Source: Talinum fruticosum (lineage: Eukaryota; Streptophyta; Magnoliopsida; Caryophyllales; Talinaceae). Taken from it: 64,000 nt of DNA. The stretch lies in contig JAITYX010000025.1 of the NCBI GenBank assembly GCA_021018815.1, positions 3,072,501 to 3,136,500 of the forward strand, read 5' to 3'. Positions within the stretch are counted from its first letter, which is position 1, and every line of letters begins with the position of its first letter. Positions 21,287-32,873 of the stretch are shown here, in pieces. The translations under genes were made by a program, and so were the position numbers. A model generated the notes under the pieces. The model was not told the DNA's origin, did no database searches, and saw only the letters and a program-made list of their open reading frames with translations.

Positions 21287-22671
21287 TGTAGGAACCATGG
21301 CCCGCCCCTAAATCGGGACCAACCGAGCTTCCCCACGAACTAGCAAGTTTTTAAATTTTTCTTTTTGAAGATCGAAATAATTTAGGGTTTTTGAAGATTG
21401 ATTTTTGAAAGTAGGAATGAACCTCTTATTTAGATTTCCAAATTTTACAAACTAAGTTAAAATGAATTAAATAGGGTTGAATGGCGATTTTATTAATTGC
21501 TTTATTTTAGAAATTTCGAAACCCCGGACATTATTTCACAGACTAAAACTAAAAAACCAAAAATTAGGGCTTAATTGGTTCCGCCATGAGATTTAGGGCC
21601 AAACCGATGTGAAAACATCGATTTGGACCGAAGCCTCACCCACTAACCACTTCTCACCGGCGAAAGCCAACACCTTCTGGTCGACGACGCCGGCTACGGG
21701 CCGTGGCCGAGGTAGTCGGCCTCGGCCTTTGGCCTGGTTGGCAGTGTCTAGAAAAGCCCTATTTTTATTTTTAGCAGAAATAATCGAGAGTCGATTAAGA
21801 GAAATAAATCGAAAATAGGAGCGGCCGTTAGTTTTAGGAATAAAAACTAACAACAATAAAATGGTGAAACACTCTTCCAATCTTAATATGGAAAAACTAA
21901 GCTTAGAAGAGGTTAAAAAATGACTCCATAAGTCTAAAATTGAGAATCGGATTTGAGGGTGAGGGTACGAAACATAGGGATAAGCCCTTCCATTCGACCC
22001 ATCAAACACAAGAACGCAACATAATTAGATGCAAAATAAAGGCAACCAAAGCATGCTATCAAAAGCGGTTAAAGCAAATACGAAAACCTATAAATGAAAG
22101 CAATCAAGAAACAAAAGAAAAGTGAAAAGAAACAAGAGTGAAAATAAAAGGTTACATCGAGCAACGAGGAATTAAAACAAATTTTCTACACGATATGGAA
22201 AGCAATAAAACATAAAGTAAATAAACCATAAAAAGGTCGAATTTAGGCCATCGAGGTTGTCCCACCTGGTGATTTGGATCTCGATAGGATGAATCGAAAG
22301 GGGATTTTTGTGAAGTTTTTGTGGAAATGAATAAGAGGATACGTGGGGAGTTCGAAAGATCGGTTGAAAGGAAACCAAGAGATCGGAATAACTGGATATT
22401 CAGTAGCTCTTAGTCAAAATTTAGCGGCATAATGTTTATGGGAAAGGCTTTCTTTGGTTAGTTCGACAAAGCACGACACTTAGGAAAGAAGTTGTTATTG
22501 AAATGAGAGCCTAAGCATTATAGGAAGTGAAGTGAGTTGGTCATAAAATGACCTAGGGTTTGGAGTTAATTAGCCAGTCCAAAACCGAATGTGATGATGA
22601 AAAATCACAAAAACTGGACCAAAAATCAAAGGATAGAACCGGATCCCGGGATGGGAAGTTGTAACGCCCCC
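21287..22671 (+). mobile_element. Second copy of the gypsy-like LTR, truncated
   Basis: It starts TGTAGGAACCATGGCCCG and matches the solo LTR at 5534 along its length. Shared blocks are GGCGATTTTATTAAT (about 21483), 'GAAAAACTAAG...GACTCCAT', 'GTACGAAAC.TAGGGATAA' (21966), 'GGTTGTCCCACC.TGGTGAT' (22255) and TGACCTAGGGTTTG (22549). It stops at 22671 where a chromovirus-like LTR begins, and the missing 3' third was not found downstream. Divergence from the first copy is high, so the two are separate old insertions. Confidence 0.7.
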
Positions 22672-24800
22672 AATACGTAACCACATAATCGGTTACTTAA
22701 AAGTAATTTATTATTCATCAGCAGATGAAGACTTGTAAATTGGGAGACGTTATCTCCGTTTTCAAAATGAAAACAAGGCATGTTCAATTAAGCAAGTCGA
22801 TTACTCACACATGTATAAAATATCATATAACAATTCGCCCAAAATCTTTCATAAAAAAATGGAACCTTTTAAAAAGTCAAGGATAAGCTGGACAGGAACC
22901 ATGAGCCAAGAGACCAAGGGAGGAACTCGCAGGTATGGGGTCAAGACAAATAGCCATTTATCATTTCTTCTAATAAACATTATCTTTTTCTTCCTCTTTA
23001 AACTTTATGCATGATTGCGAGTAATCCGCCATGTGCTTAGTTTCCTAAAAGTTTTAAAACATAAAACAATAGAAGTGTGAGCTTAGAAGCTCAATACGTT
23101 ACCCTTATAAAATAAAATTATAAATCATGTGCTATTAAATACGTGCATATCTTAAATCATTTTTCTTAAATAAAAGGTAAGCCTACTTGTGAATTGCTGA
23201 TTCACCTTTCCAGTTAGTCAAGCTTAGGACCCATACTGTGAAATAATCAATCAAGACAATCCGTAATTTGACTCCTAGGTTCATTGAACCATTCGGAAGT
23301 CGGTTGTGAACGATTAACGATTAAATGCCCCGCTAGCGAGCAACGTAGTCCAAGCATCCCCGAATCAATCATTTACAATTACGATTACCATTAGCATTAC
23401 GATTATATGCGGTCATAGACCATCATAATGATTAATGGGTCCTTTTCGTGCCCAAATAATGATAAAACTCGTTAAAACATATTTATAAATGACATGAATT
23501 CTTAAGTATGAACTATCAATGTTGTAAAACTTCCACTTTTAAGTAAAGGTATAAGCAAATAACGTACCTTGGTATGCCAACCATTTCGATTGTTGATTGT
23601 TCTCGTAGCACAATTCCAATTCAATTTCTTTGCATATGCACAATTGCACTTCGATTTCTTTTTACGTATGCACAATTCCAATTTGGTTTTTATTCGCTTA
23701 AAGGAATCTGGTTCTATCGATTACTTTGTCTTTTAGTTATATTTACATCCATTCTTGGAGAAACTTCTACTTTCCGAATTAATTTTCATATTATTTCCAT
23801 TTGATTTCGTATTCTTACAAATTCAACATGAACTATTAAGGATATAATCTGAATTCATATAGAGCAATCATTGGGTTTATTTCCTCATTCTTTCATTAGA
23901 GACTCGAAGCTTTGTCACTTTTTCCATCCATGATCGAGTTATGTACAATAATACTTATTTCAAAAGTCACCACCATTTCATTTTATCAATTCAATTCAGT
24001 TTAACCACATTAATCACTTCTTCTATCAAGATCCAACTATTAACTATAACGATTTAAAACATAAAACATCATAATCACTTCAATTTCCTTTCACAACCTA
24101 AGTCATAATGCATAATTTTCTAGTTTAATGCTTTCACACCAATAATCAATATCCGACATTCACAACTTCACTAATAAAACCCACTTTTATACATAATTCT
24201 CCCAAGCGCCACACACACCTACATTATTTCATCATGTTTTTCCTTTTCCAAGATTCAAAAATATAACTTCATGAATTCTATCTTATTTCATTATTAGTTG
24301 TCAATTTTGCACTTTACATATATTACCCCAAAGTTCATTGGCAAAATACTTATATTAATTAAACTAATATATAAACATATGTGTCTACAACTCAATCACC
24401 TCTTATTCCATCATCATCATAACATGCACAACAATTCTTACTCAAGATACGATTTAATAAATTAGCTCACTCATTCTTTTAAACCAAATTCTTATTTTAA
24501 TTTTCATAAACTTTCAATTCTCGATCAACTATAGGACACTAATAGAATTACATTGTAATAACAACTTCAGTTAAACAATTCAATAGGGATCCCGACTATC
24601 AACGAGTATCCAATACGGTTTGTTCTTATAGCAAACATTTATAAGAGATTAATAGTTTTAATAAAACAAGTGAACATTAATCATTTCGAAGGGACAAGTA
24701 GTAACGTACCTCGGATAGTTGTTCGTTTTCCTTTAAATATCGTTATTCGTTATTTTCTTTGATCATGTCGTTTCCTTCGATTTTCTGTTTTTAAAAATTA
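22672..24800 (-). mobile_element. Chromovirus-like LTR fragment
   Basis: TGTAACGCCCCCAATACG on the plus strand matches the reverse complement of the 3' LTR end of the Tekay/Del-like element at 55505 (GTAACGCCCCCAAACC). Further loosely shared landmarks include GCTCAATACGTTACC (23091) against GCTCAATACACTTATCC. The opposite LTR end (GGGGCATTACA) was not found, so the right border is approximate and the fragment is probably truncated. The interior is AT-rich and noncoding. Confidence 0.45.
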
Positions 24801-25953
24801 ATTTAATTTAGTAAGTTAGGTCTCTTATCACATTCTCATACGCTGTTACAGTCATAGTTGACTTTTTAGCTTCAAGAATCAGCTTTGAACATATTTTCTT
24901 CAAAAATTCATGAGAACATATATTATTAATAAAACACTTTAGAAACGTCAGAAGTAGTGTTGTTGGATACAACTTGCCTAAATGTTAAACTAATTATATT
25001 TTTTTATCACATTTATAGTCAAATTACAAAATTTGACCAATAAAAGTCAATTATTACAGTAAGAGTGAGGCATAAGGAGTGTAATAATTAGTAAAATACT
25101 GCCTCGAAATAATGGGTTGGGTTAGAATCAATTCGACTTGGTTAAGCTAATCGTTTTTTAGAAAAATTCTTTCATGTAAACTTATCTATTGATTTTTCAA
25201 ACATTTTTCCTTTAATGACTAAAACAAAAACATGTGACTTAACTTTGAAAGACACAAATAACTCATACGTTTTTACCTTTTTTCAAGTTTTTCTTATCTT
25301 CCCACCCTCATAAGTCAATCACCATTGCGGTCTGTTATTACAATGCAACATCTACGACTTTGATGCACTACTGTTAATATTGCTAATTTTTATTTTGGGA
25401 CAACCTAAGACCTCATTATCGAATCAAATCAAACATGCTACTGTATAACGTAATCAATTTTTTTTGTTGAGAAAATATGATCTATATGGTCAATGAATCC
25501 TATATTTTACAAATGGTCTCTTTAAAAGAAGCTAAACATGAGAAATTGAAATCTATAAATCATATTATTTTTATTAATTAAAAAAATATTTTAATTATTT
25601 ATGAGAAAATATATAATACACTTCTAATCCATTGGTGATACGAAATCTGAGACATTAGAGTTAGAATTTAACAATTTAAACCCAAAAATAAAATATGAAG
25701 AACGTGTATTTCAACCCAATTGGAATTGCTATGAGCATAATTTAGTTAACTTACCAAAGTATTTTGTCATTCTATATGCAACAGTAACCAATATTTTCTC
25801 ATCTCCTCGAGGATAATGAACCAATTAATCTACTGACTTTATTATATCATTTCAGACTTGAGTTCACATAAAGGTACACTTTGAAACAAGACATGGACAC
25901 CCATGAGAATACCATGAGTATATATGATAGATGCATCAAATTAAAACATTAAT
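24801..25953. other. AT-rich noncoding flank 3' of the UGT gene
   Basis: I see no coding sequence. The part nearest 25953 lies downstream of the UGT stop codon on the minus strand and presumably includes its 3' UTR and polyadenylation region. I could not place a clear poly(A) signal. Confidence 0.4.
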
Positions 25954-26426
25954 TTATGTCGTCAGGTCATAGCTGATATTAGACTCTTCAACCCCTTCTT
26001 TCAGCAGAAACTCTCTCATCTTAGCATGGTTTTCTTTCACCACTCTGCCCATCTCACTTCTCTCCTCCATCGCCATCAGTACGGCCTCACGAACCGCCTC
26101 TCGAGTAATCACGCCATCCTCTCTCTTCTCGACCTCGACCCCAACCTTGAGGTCCTTGCTCATCATCTTGGCATTGAGAAACTGATCAACCGCCTGAGGA
26201 AGCATCACCAGTTGGCAGTGGCTCGCTAGACCCTCTGACAAGGAACCGGCTCCACAGTGAGTGACGAAGCATCCAACATAAAGGTGCCTTAAGATCAGCT
26301 GCTGCTGCACCCACCCTCTATGGATGATTCCCCTCCCTTTGATTCGGTCTGCAAAACCGTCAGGTAAGTCTGACTCCCTCGTTGGACAATCTGTAGGTAG
26401 CTTCAGGGCTGCCAGAAAGGGCGTAC

Positions 26427-27014
26427 CTGTGATGAGAATGTCACCCAGGTTAATAGATCAAAAAGTAATCTAAATACTATAATTGTAACTTCAATTCAAA
26501 TTTACCTTATATGTTGTACACGGTCCAAACCACATAGTATGTCTATAAACTAGCCATTATGTCACTTCAACAAACAATAGCCATTATGACCCAATTTAAA
26601 ATTAACTCAATCTTTTCAGCTCAATCTAGGCTACCTAAATTTCAAGGCTGTATTAAAAAAATTCAATTTCATGTAAATCAGGCCGCACTTGACTTAGCGG
26701 CTCAAATAATCCAAATAGATCAAATATTTATCAAATAGGAAACCACAGTGTGAGTAATATAACTATAAGAAAATATACAATCACCAATATTTATCAAATT
26801 TATCACCAAACTTGACATGTATGACTGCCTTAATTGACTATGTCTTGAACGGTATAATTTTTCTCCTATGCGAATGAGACGTAAATGTCATGTAGATAGA
26901 ATTCGAACTCAGATTTTTTTAACCACTTTTAAAAACTTTACCAGTTGAATCATGTAATTTTTAAATTTTACAATACTAGACTGGAAGACTAGAGTATAGC
27001 TTTTGTTTACCAAC
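26427..27014 (-). other. Intron of the UGT pseudogene
   Basis: Donor CACAG|GTTGGTAAAC at 27015/27014 and acceptor CATCACAG|GTACGCCC at 26427/26426 on the minus strand. The interior is AT-rich with no coding potential. Joining the borders keeps the frame through L-T-G-T-P-F-L, which supports a real intron rather than an insertion. Confidence 0.65.
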
Positions 27015-27716
27015 CTGTGAGCTTTAAGGCCCAAACAAGTTCTTCGAACTGGTCCTTTTTCCGAAAACACTCACTTCCAAGTGCGCAATACAATACACTA
27101 CCTTTATTGAAACCCTTCAACCAATATCAAACTACTCTTCTAGCCCACAATATGGCAGTTTAGGCACCACTGGCCCAGCCAAAAGCACTTGAGCCTGGAA
27201 CCGAGAAAATTCTCAACAACATAATCACAATATGGCCCTTCCATCCCCGTGCAGCTCTTGATTCCCATGGCATCACTCTCGGAAGGCAATCGCTGCCCTC
27301 TTAATCAGCGATATCTCCCTCCAAACTTCACCCTCGATGCACTCGCCGAGTGCTCGGGCATCGTGGGCTCGCAGCTCGATAAATGGGCACGGAAAGCCTG
27401 GTGGTGGGCCGGTCAAATCCTCCTCCATAAGACCAGGTGGTGGGGAGGTTTCTTGTCCGAGGGCTCAAGTAAGCAACGGTCATCACATACACAAGTGGCG
27501 TAGAAAACGGACTTGATGCGATGTTTTCGGGCTAGGCTTGGTACCCACTCGGTGAAGTCGAAGAAGATGAAGTTGGGCCTTAGGTCCAACAAAAGGGAAC
27601 CGATGTTCTCTTGGGTACGGTCCATGGCGGTCATGATAAGGGGCCGAGCCGACGCGGGCACATCCGCCGTTGTCTCAGCCCAAGTGGGCAGCCCATCAAC
27701 AAGAGGGAGAGTGATT

Positions 27717-27721
27717 GGGAT
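27717..27721 (+). repeat. Presumed target duplication of the copia insertion
   Basis: GGGAT directly abuts the LTR end at 27722 inside UGT exon 1. The partner copy beyond the 5' LTR is not in the window, because the 5' part of the element has been replaced by SIRE sequence. Confidence 0.4.
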
Positions 27722-28239
27722 TGTAGGAAAAATAAGAACTAACCTTAGTAATGCGGAAGCAATTAGATCGATTGTTGTTCGATAGCGCACAAACGAATTC
27801 CCATGTCAATCGGTATCCCACGAACGAAACCCCGAGTCACGAACACACCAATCTGGTTGTACTCCGAAAACCGAATATACGAGTATCGCCCGAAATAATA
27901 TAACCGGCAGCTACTAGAGTCATCGGAAAGCGATTACGACACAAACCCGAAGACCCACGGGATGGTGGGTCTAACTGTGAGAGAGAGTTGAGGATTTCTA
28001 GAGAAAATTTGAGAGAAGTAACGGATGCTCTGTGTTCATCTTTTTCCCGTGCTCTTACGTATATTCGATATCCAGATTAAATAGGAGCATTCGCTCTTAT
28101 CTCGAGAGTTGGAAAGTTGAGTCTATCTTAACTTCCTCTTAACCATCCCACTTATCTAGGAACTTTTCCTAGAGAAGTGGGAGACTGATTAAGTGGAAAC
28201 TTATAGGTCTAAGTGGTCGTTTATTAACCTTGGTCAACA
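27722..28239 (-). mobile_element. 3' LTR of the non-SIRE copia element
   Basis: A 518-bp LTR reading TGTTGACCAAGG...TTTTTCCTACA on the minus strand. The purine-rich tract GGCTGAGTGGGAGC (28240-28253) lies immediately upstream in element orientation. Confidence 0.85.
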
Positions 28240-28253
28240 GCTCCCACTCAGCC

Positions 28254-29252
28254 ATGTAAGCCTTAAAAAATCTCTAATCCTTTACATCTCCTCAAGTTTC
28301 ATACCGGGAATGAACCGTTTGATCAAAAATAATCAATAGTGTCATATTAAGTCATCATCTAACTAACATGACACTTTCATAAGGACAACGCCCCAAACCA
28401 TTCAAAACATCACCTGTGGCATATATAATCCCTTTATGCCTATGGATATATCATATGATTATATTCCGAATATAATCGCTCGGGCTTATATGGTGAATAT
28501 GAAATGGTTTTCCTTAACCACTCATGATGTTACATCTAAGATTGCTTTCTTAATGTATTCTGCATGAGTTGTATATTTTTATAACTCTTGGAGTGTGCAT
28601 TCAAGTAGCAATATCTAACTTAGATTTCACATCATAGTCCTAAGTGAAAGGGAATTGTGTTTTGAAACAATAATATTTCGGGATCATACGAGTGACAAGG
28701 AAGGGAAACTATTGTCACTCCACAAGGCCGACTTTTTAGCACACACAGTATGAAATGTGTGTTATGATGTAACTCCCACTAAGGTGAGCTTGTCAATTTT
28801 ATATCATACGAAATACAAGTCCAAGTTTTTCTCGAGAAAAAACCGACTTAAGTCACTGGATTAGCGCACTCAACGTAATCCCGACACTTAAATTCGGCTA
28901 AAGGCTTCAATATAAGGTTGTGTTATATTCGATTTTTCTTAAACCTCATCTTAGACTTACTAAGGCGACTATTCATGTATATTTTTCATACTATCCGAGT
29001 ACGAAAGATTAATCAATATTGCACACCTAGTGCCAATATGATTTTAGTCTCATCATAACCGTTACTTAAACGTTAGTGTTGATTATCCGTATGATAAGAT
29101 AATCAAAAGCCTAGTGATATTCGAGATGTGCCAAATCAAGCAATCAAAAAGTTATGAACATTCAAAGAAAAAGAAACACTAATCTTTATTTCAATGAAAA
29201 AGTTCATCCGAATGTATGTCCAAAACCCAAAAATACAAGATATTTGAAATGA
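28254..29252 (-). other. 3' untranslated region of the copia element
   Basis: About 1 kb of AT-rich sequence between the RNase H stop and the polypurine tract. No ORF is supportable. Such long 3' regions are common in copia elements of this size. Confidence 0.5.
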
Positions 29253-31359
29253 CTAAACACTACGAAGACCTAAACTCATCATTTGAGTTTTGAACACATC
29301 TATAGGAGTCGATTTAGTCAAAGAATCAGCGATCATCTTGTTAGTAGATAAATATTTGACAACAATCTCTTTAAACTTTATAGCGTTCCTTACAAGCTGA
29401 TAAGGCCTTTTAATATGCTTAGTCTTCCTGTGAAACTTAGGATCCTTAGCATACTGAATGGCAGCGAGTGTTATCGCACCACATCTCGATAGGATCGTCA
29501 ACTCTTGGAGAAAGGTTGACATCCTGGAGAAAGCTCCTTAGCCAGATTGCCTTTTGAGCGGCAAGGCAACTAGCGACATATTCCGCTTCCATAGTTAACA
29601 AAGCTATACGGTCTTGCTTTTACTCGCACCAAGATATGGCTCCCCCACCAAGGGTGAAAACGTATTCCGAGGTTGACTTGGACTCGTCCGAGTCACCATC
29701 CCAATCTGCATCCGAGTAACCCCTTAGTTTGAGGTCCCCTCCTAGATAACAAAGTACGAAGTCGGTAGTTCCGCGAAGATAGCACATTATTCTTTTGACA
29801 GACTGCCGGTGAGCGGGTCCCGGTCGTTTTGGTAACGACTAACCAATCCAACCGCGAAGCAAGTGTCAGGTCGTGCACATAACATGGCATACATTAAGCT
29901 TTCTATCGCCCTAGCGTAAGGAACACTACTCATTTTCTGCTTTTCTTTATCTCGTTTTAGGACATTACTCATGACTCAAAGTAAGACCCTTATCGACTGG
30001 AGTGTCAACGGGTTTGGAACTTTGCATCCAAAAACATTCCAATACTTTCTCAATATATGCCTTCTAACATAAATAAAGAAGTTTTTAGAACGGTTCCTGA
30101 TTATTTCCACACCAAGGACATACTTGGCTTCACCCATGTCTTTCATCTCAAAGACGGAAGACAACCACTTCTTAGTAGCATTGATCATTTCCGGGTTGTT
30201 TCCAGCCGGTAGTATGTCATCAATGTATAGTGTAAGGAACATAATCCCTACTGTTGTCATCTTGACATATACATAATGGTCTTACGAAACCATGGTTAAC
30301 GCATACGAAGTAATAGCATCATGGAATCTAAAGTACCATGATTTGGAAGACTGTTTAAGACCGTATAGAGATATTTTAAGACGACAAACTTTGTCTTCTT
30401 GTCCTTTTGATATGAAACCAATAGGTTGATCCATATAATTCTCCTCCTCTAGATTACCATTGAGGAAGGCAGTCTTTACATCCATCTGGACTAACTCCAA
30501 GTTCAAATGAGTAACCAGGACTAGAAGTAGGCGAATAGAGTTCATTCTCACCACAGGAGAAAAAGTCTCTTCATAATCTACACCTTCAACTTGTGTAAAA
30601 CCTTTCGCTACTAATCGGGTCTTGAACTTATCAATTAATCAATCTGCTCGACGTTTAACCTTGAAAAATCACTTGTTTCCAATGGCCTTATGTCCGGGAG
30701 GAAGATCAACCAATTCCCAAACTTCATTCTTTGCCATTGAGTCCAACTCATCTCTCATGGCTTCCATCCATTCTGTATGGTTTGGTGAATTTATAGCCTC
30801 TACATAAGAGGTTGGCTCTTCTATTTCCAAAGGCATGCAAAAGAAGATATCCTCTTCGATTTGAAAAAATCATCGGGGAACTTTTCCTTGCTCGCTCCTT
30901 CGAATAAGTTTACGACTTGGCTCTCTTGTCGACTAGGCTCGGGATCATCACCCTTTTCCTTTGAGGTGTGGGACTCCGAGTAATATGAGAATCTGTCCCA
31001 CTAATCCCTTGGGATGTGGATGAGGGTTCCCGAGAAGGAGGATTGACCTCGTGGTTAGGAACTCGAGATTGAGGACGTTCCTCATTCTCTTGTTGGATCT
31101 CCTGTGTAGACATATTTTCATCATTTGAGATGGCAAGACCTCTCCCACTATCTCTGTTGTCTAGTGGAAAACTATTATCCTCGGTGACATGATGAGTATA
31201 CAAATCCTCCCCCTCACCGAGAGATAGTTGTTGTAACACATACAACTCTAAGTCCTTCTTAATTTCACCAATACTTGGGAACTCATCCTCAAGAAAATCG
31301 ACATTTCGGGATTCTATTTCCTTCATGCCGCCATTTGGATGTTATCCATACATGACATA
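29253..31359 (-). pseudogene. pol: copia pol 3' part: INT end, RT, RNase H (broken)
   Basis: Read on the minus strand. The integrase C-terminal region (31326-30910) has REIE-type KEIESRNVDFLEDEFPS and a Ser/Pro-rich linker. RT (about 30820-30000) has EAMRDELDSMAKNEVWELVD, VRMNSIRLLLVLV, MDVKTAFLNGNLEEE, SLYGLKQSSKSWY and an intact catalytic YIDD (about 30220). RNase H (29970-29253) has MYAMLCARPDTCFAVGLVSR and AEYVACCLAAQKAIW, ending MMSLGLRSV. Stops and shifts occur near 30640, 30280, 29980 and 29620. The frame continues into YVMYG just before the SIRE LTR, with one in-frame stop. Confidence 0.82.
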
Positions 31360-32869
31360 TGAAGGCTTGCTCTTGGAGAGACTAAGTCACCCTAGAGGGG
31401 GTGAATAGGGTGATGGAAGATTTTTCGGAAAATCAAACTCTTTTGAACGGAATAGAGACAGTAAACAGATTCCGAGTCCAGATTGGACTAGAAAAGTGTT
31501 AACTTAGAAAGTACGTGGAAACCCTCCCGGGGCGGAAAACCACGGTCGGTGCTACTCTAAGCACCAAGTCAAATCCACTATTTTGAATCCACAAAATACG
31601 AGTAGAAAGACTCAACCAGAATTGCTCCCTTAGACAATTCCTTACAAGATTTTCCTAGACTTAGAAGTTTCCTTATCCGATCTAGTACTTCCTAAATGAG
31701 GTAACCTTTACGAGTTAGGGACAAGCTGAGCTAAGTTAACCATTTCAGCTCGGTCAAGGGACCTTACTCAGAAAGTAAGAATAAGTGTTTGTGACTGATT
31801 ACAAGACCTTACAACTCGGAAAGATGTTAAGTACGAGTTGGAGTTGTAAGTAGAAAATTGAATGAGAATTATATAGAGAGAAATAATTTCAGCAATAGGT
31901 TCAACAATCTCCTTGTCTTATGAAGTGGCTTCTATTTATAGATGACCAGGTAGATTAGCTATTGTGTCTATCTTCCGATTAGGAGTCCTTTGTAACCGTT
32001 GCAATGGTTTTTCGAGTGACTAAAAAATATCTGTTGAGGTGTGATCGTTGGGCAACGGCTCTTGACTCCTTTGGATGTCATTCTACTGGTAGTATCCGAA
32101 AGGTAGGGTGGAAACCACCGTTTAGCTTAGCGTTGAAGATTTTTAGTTTTGGAAATAGACAACCACGACATAGTGTTTGCGCCTTGGTCGAAGTAGGAAA
32201 AGCCTTGTCCGGTGGTGATTTCACATCTTGAAGCTGGTTACTTTTGTATTTCAAAAGTAGGTCAACCTCATTTGAATAACCTACAAAAGTAAATCAATTT
32301 GGTTCTCAAAGAATAAAATACTTTGGTCCAAGATTAGACATAGATAATAATTTTAATTAAGATAATTAAATGCATAATTATCCGAGTCCTAAAAGAGTGG
32401 AATTTTACGAGTCTAATATCCATTATACTCAAATTCCATCTCGAGTCGATCTAGAAGAAAAACAAGTCGGTCAAAGAATATCGAGTAAAGAGACTTGATC
32501 TAAACAAGCACAGTTCAATCGAAACATGCTGACTTAGAAGGTTGAATTAACACCGTAATTCAATCAAACTTAGAATACAAAGTCGGACTAGAGTTTATGC
32601 AAATTAGGGCACATGCGATAAGTTCGAGTATTTTCTGAGTGACTCGGAACTACGTGTGAAAAGATAAGCAAGAGTATGCTTTCGAGTCAATCGGAATCAA
32701 GTGAAAACATATGCAATAGTTTACGTAACACTCGGAAAGAGATTCTAGATCATTCGAAAAGTTTCTAAAACACTCGGAATGACATGTAATCAAAACTTAC
32801 AAGTGATGAAGTCCGTACCGACTTCTTGATGGTACATAGAGTGATATACCTTCAAAGTCTAAGTCTTCA
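31360..32869 (-). mobile_element. SIRE LTR 'a'
   Basis: A 1510-bp LTR on the minus strand (TGAAGACTT...GCAAGCCTTCA) that interrupts the copia pol at 31359. It matches the LTR at 47207-48715 in length (1509 bp) and in subfamily-specific blocks: the four-base 'GTAG/CTAC' repeat region near 32090, and GTGTTAATTCAACCTTCTAAG near 32545. Its U3 end is followed by only 4 bp (ATCT on the plus strand) before the next LTR. The flanks ACATA (left) and ATCTT (right) do not match, so it is not a simple solo LTR. Confidence 0.85.
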
Positions 32870-32873
32870 ATCT

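Larger units (their letters stand above)
25954..27721 (-). pseudogene. UGT79-like UDP-glycosyltransferase pseudogene
   Basis: This is a family 1 glycosyltransferase, which transfers sugar from UDP-sugar to small molecules; UGT79 members often extend flavonoid or anthocyanin glycosides. Exon 1 (27015-27721) contains VDGLPTWAETTADVP, FFDFTEWVPSLARKHRIKSV (27540), DLTGPPPGFP, MGIKSCTGMEGPYCDY and LTG. Exon 2 (25954-26426) contains TPFLAALKLPTD and an intact PSPG box starting WVQQQLILRH, with HCGAGSLSEG and ending QAVDQ; the stop is at 25954. A 588-bp intron with GT/AG borders separates them. Roughly 65 N-terminal residues are missing where a copia LTR starts at 27722. Exon 1 has at least three frame breaks; exon 2 is open. 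The UGT79 assignment is by motif memory. Confidence 0.8.
27722..31359 (-). mobile_element. Non-SIRE copia element, 3' part
   Basis: This minus-strand Ty1/copia element inserted in UGT exon 1. Present are the 3' LTR (27722-28239), a polypurine tract, a 1-kb 3' region, RNase H, RT and the end of the integrase region. It is cut at 31359 by a SIRE LTR that interrupts the coding frame. The gag, integrase core and 5' LTR are missing. Its protein motifs and the 0.5-kb LTR differ from the SIRE copies; a Tork-like lineage is possible but not established. Confidence 0.85.

Noticed and set aside
21593..22125. ORFs of 61-138 residues in the second LTR copy
   Set aside because: The equivalent sequence in the first LTR copy is not open and no motif is recognisable.
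22672..24800. A protein-coding gene in the AT-rich stretch
   Set aside because: Only short ORFs without motifs occur. The left boundary TGTAACGCCCCC identifies an LTR.
26026..26229. Plus-strand ORF of 67 residues
   Set aside because: It is antisense to UGT exon 2, whose PSPG box is unmistakable on the minus strand.
31360..32869. LTR 'a' as a simple solo LTR
   Set aside because: The flanking 5-mers (ACATA and ATCTT) do not match, and its right side keeps a polypurine-tract remnant, so it is the 3' LTR of a lost element.
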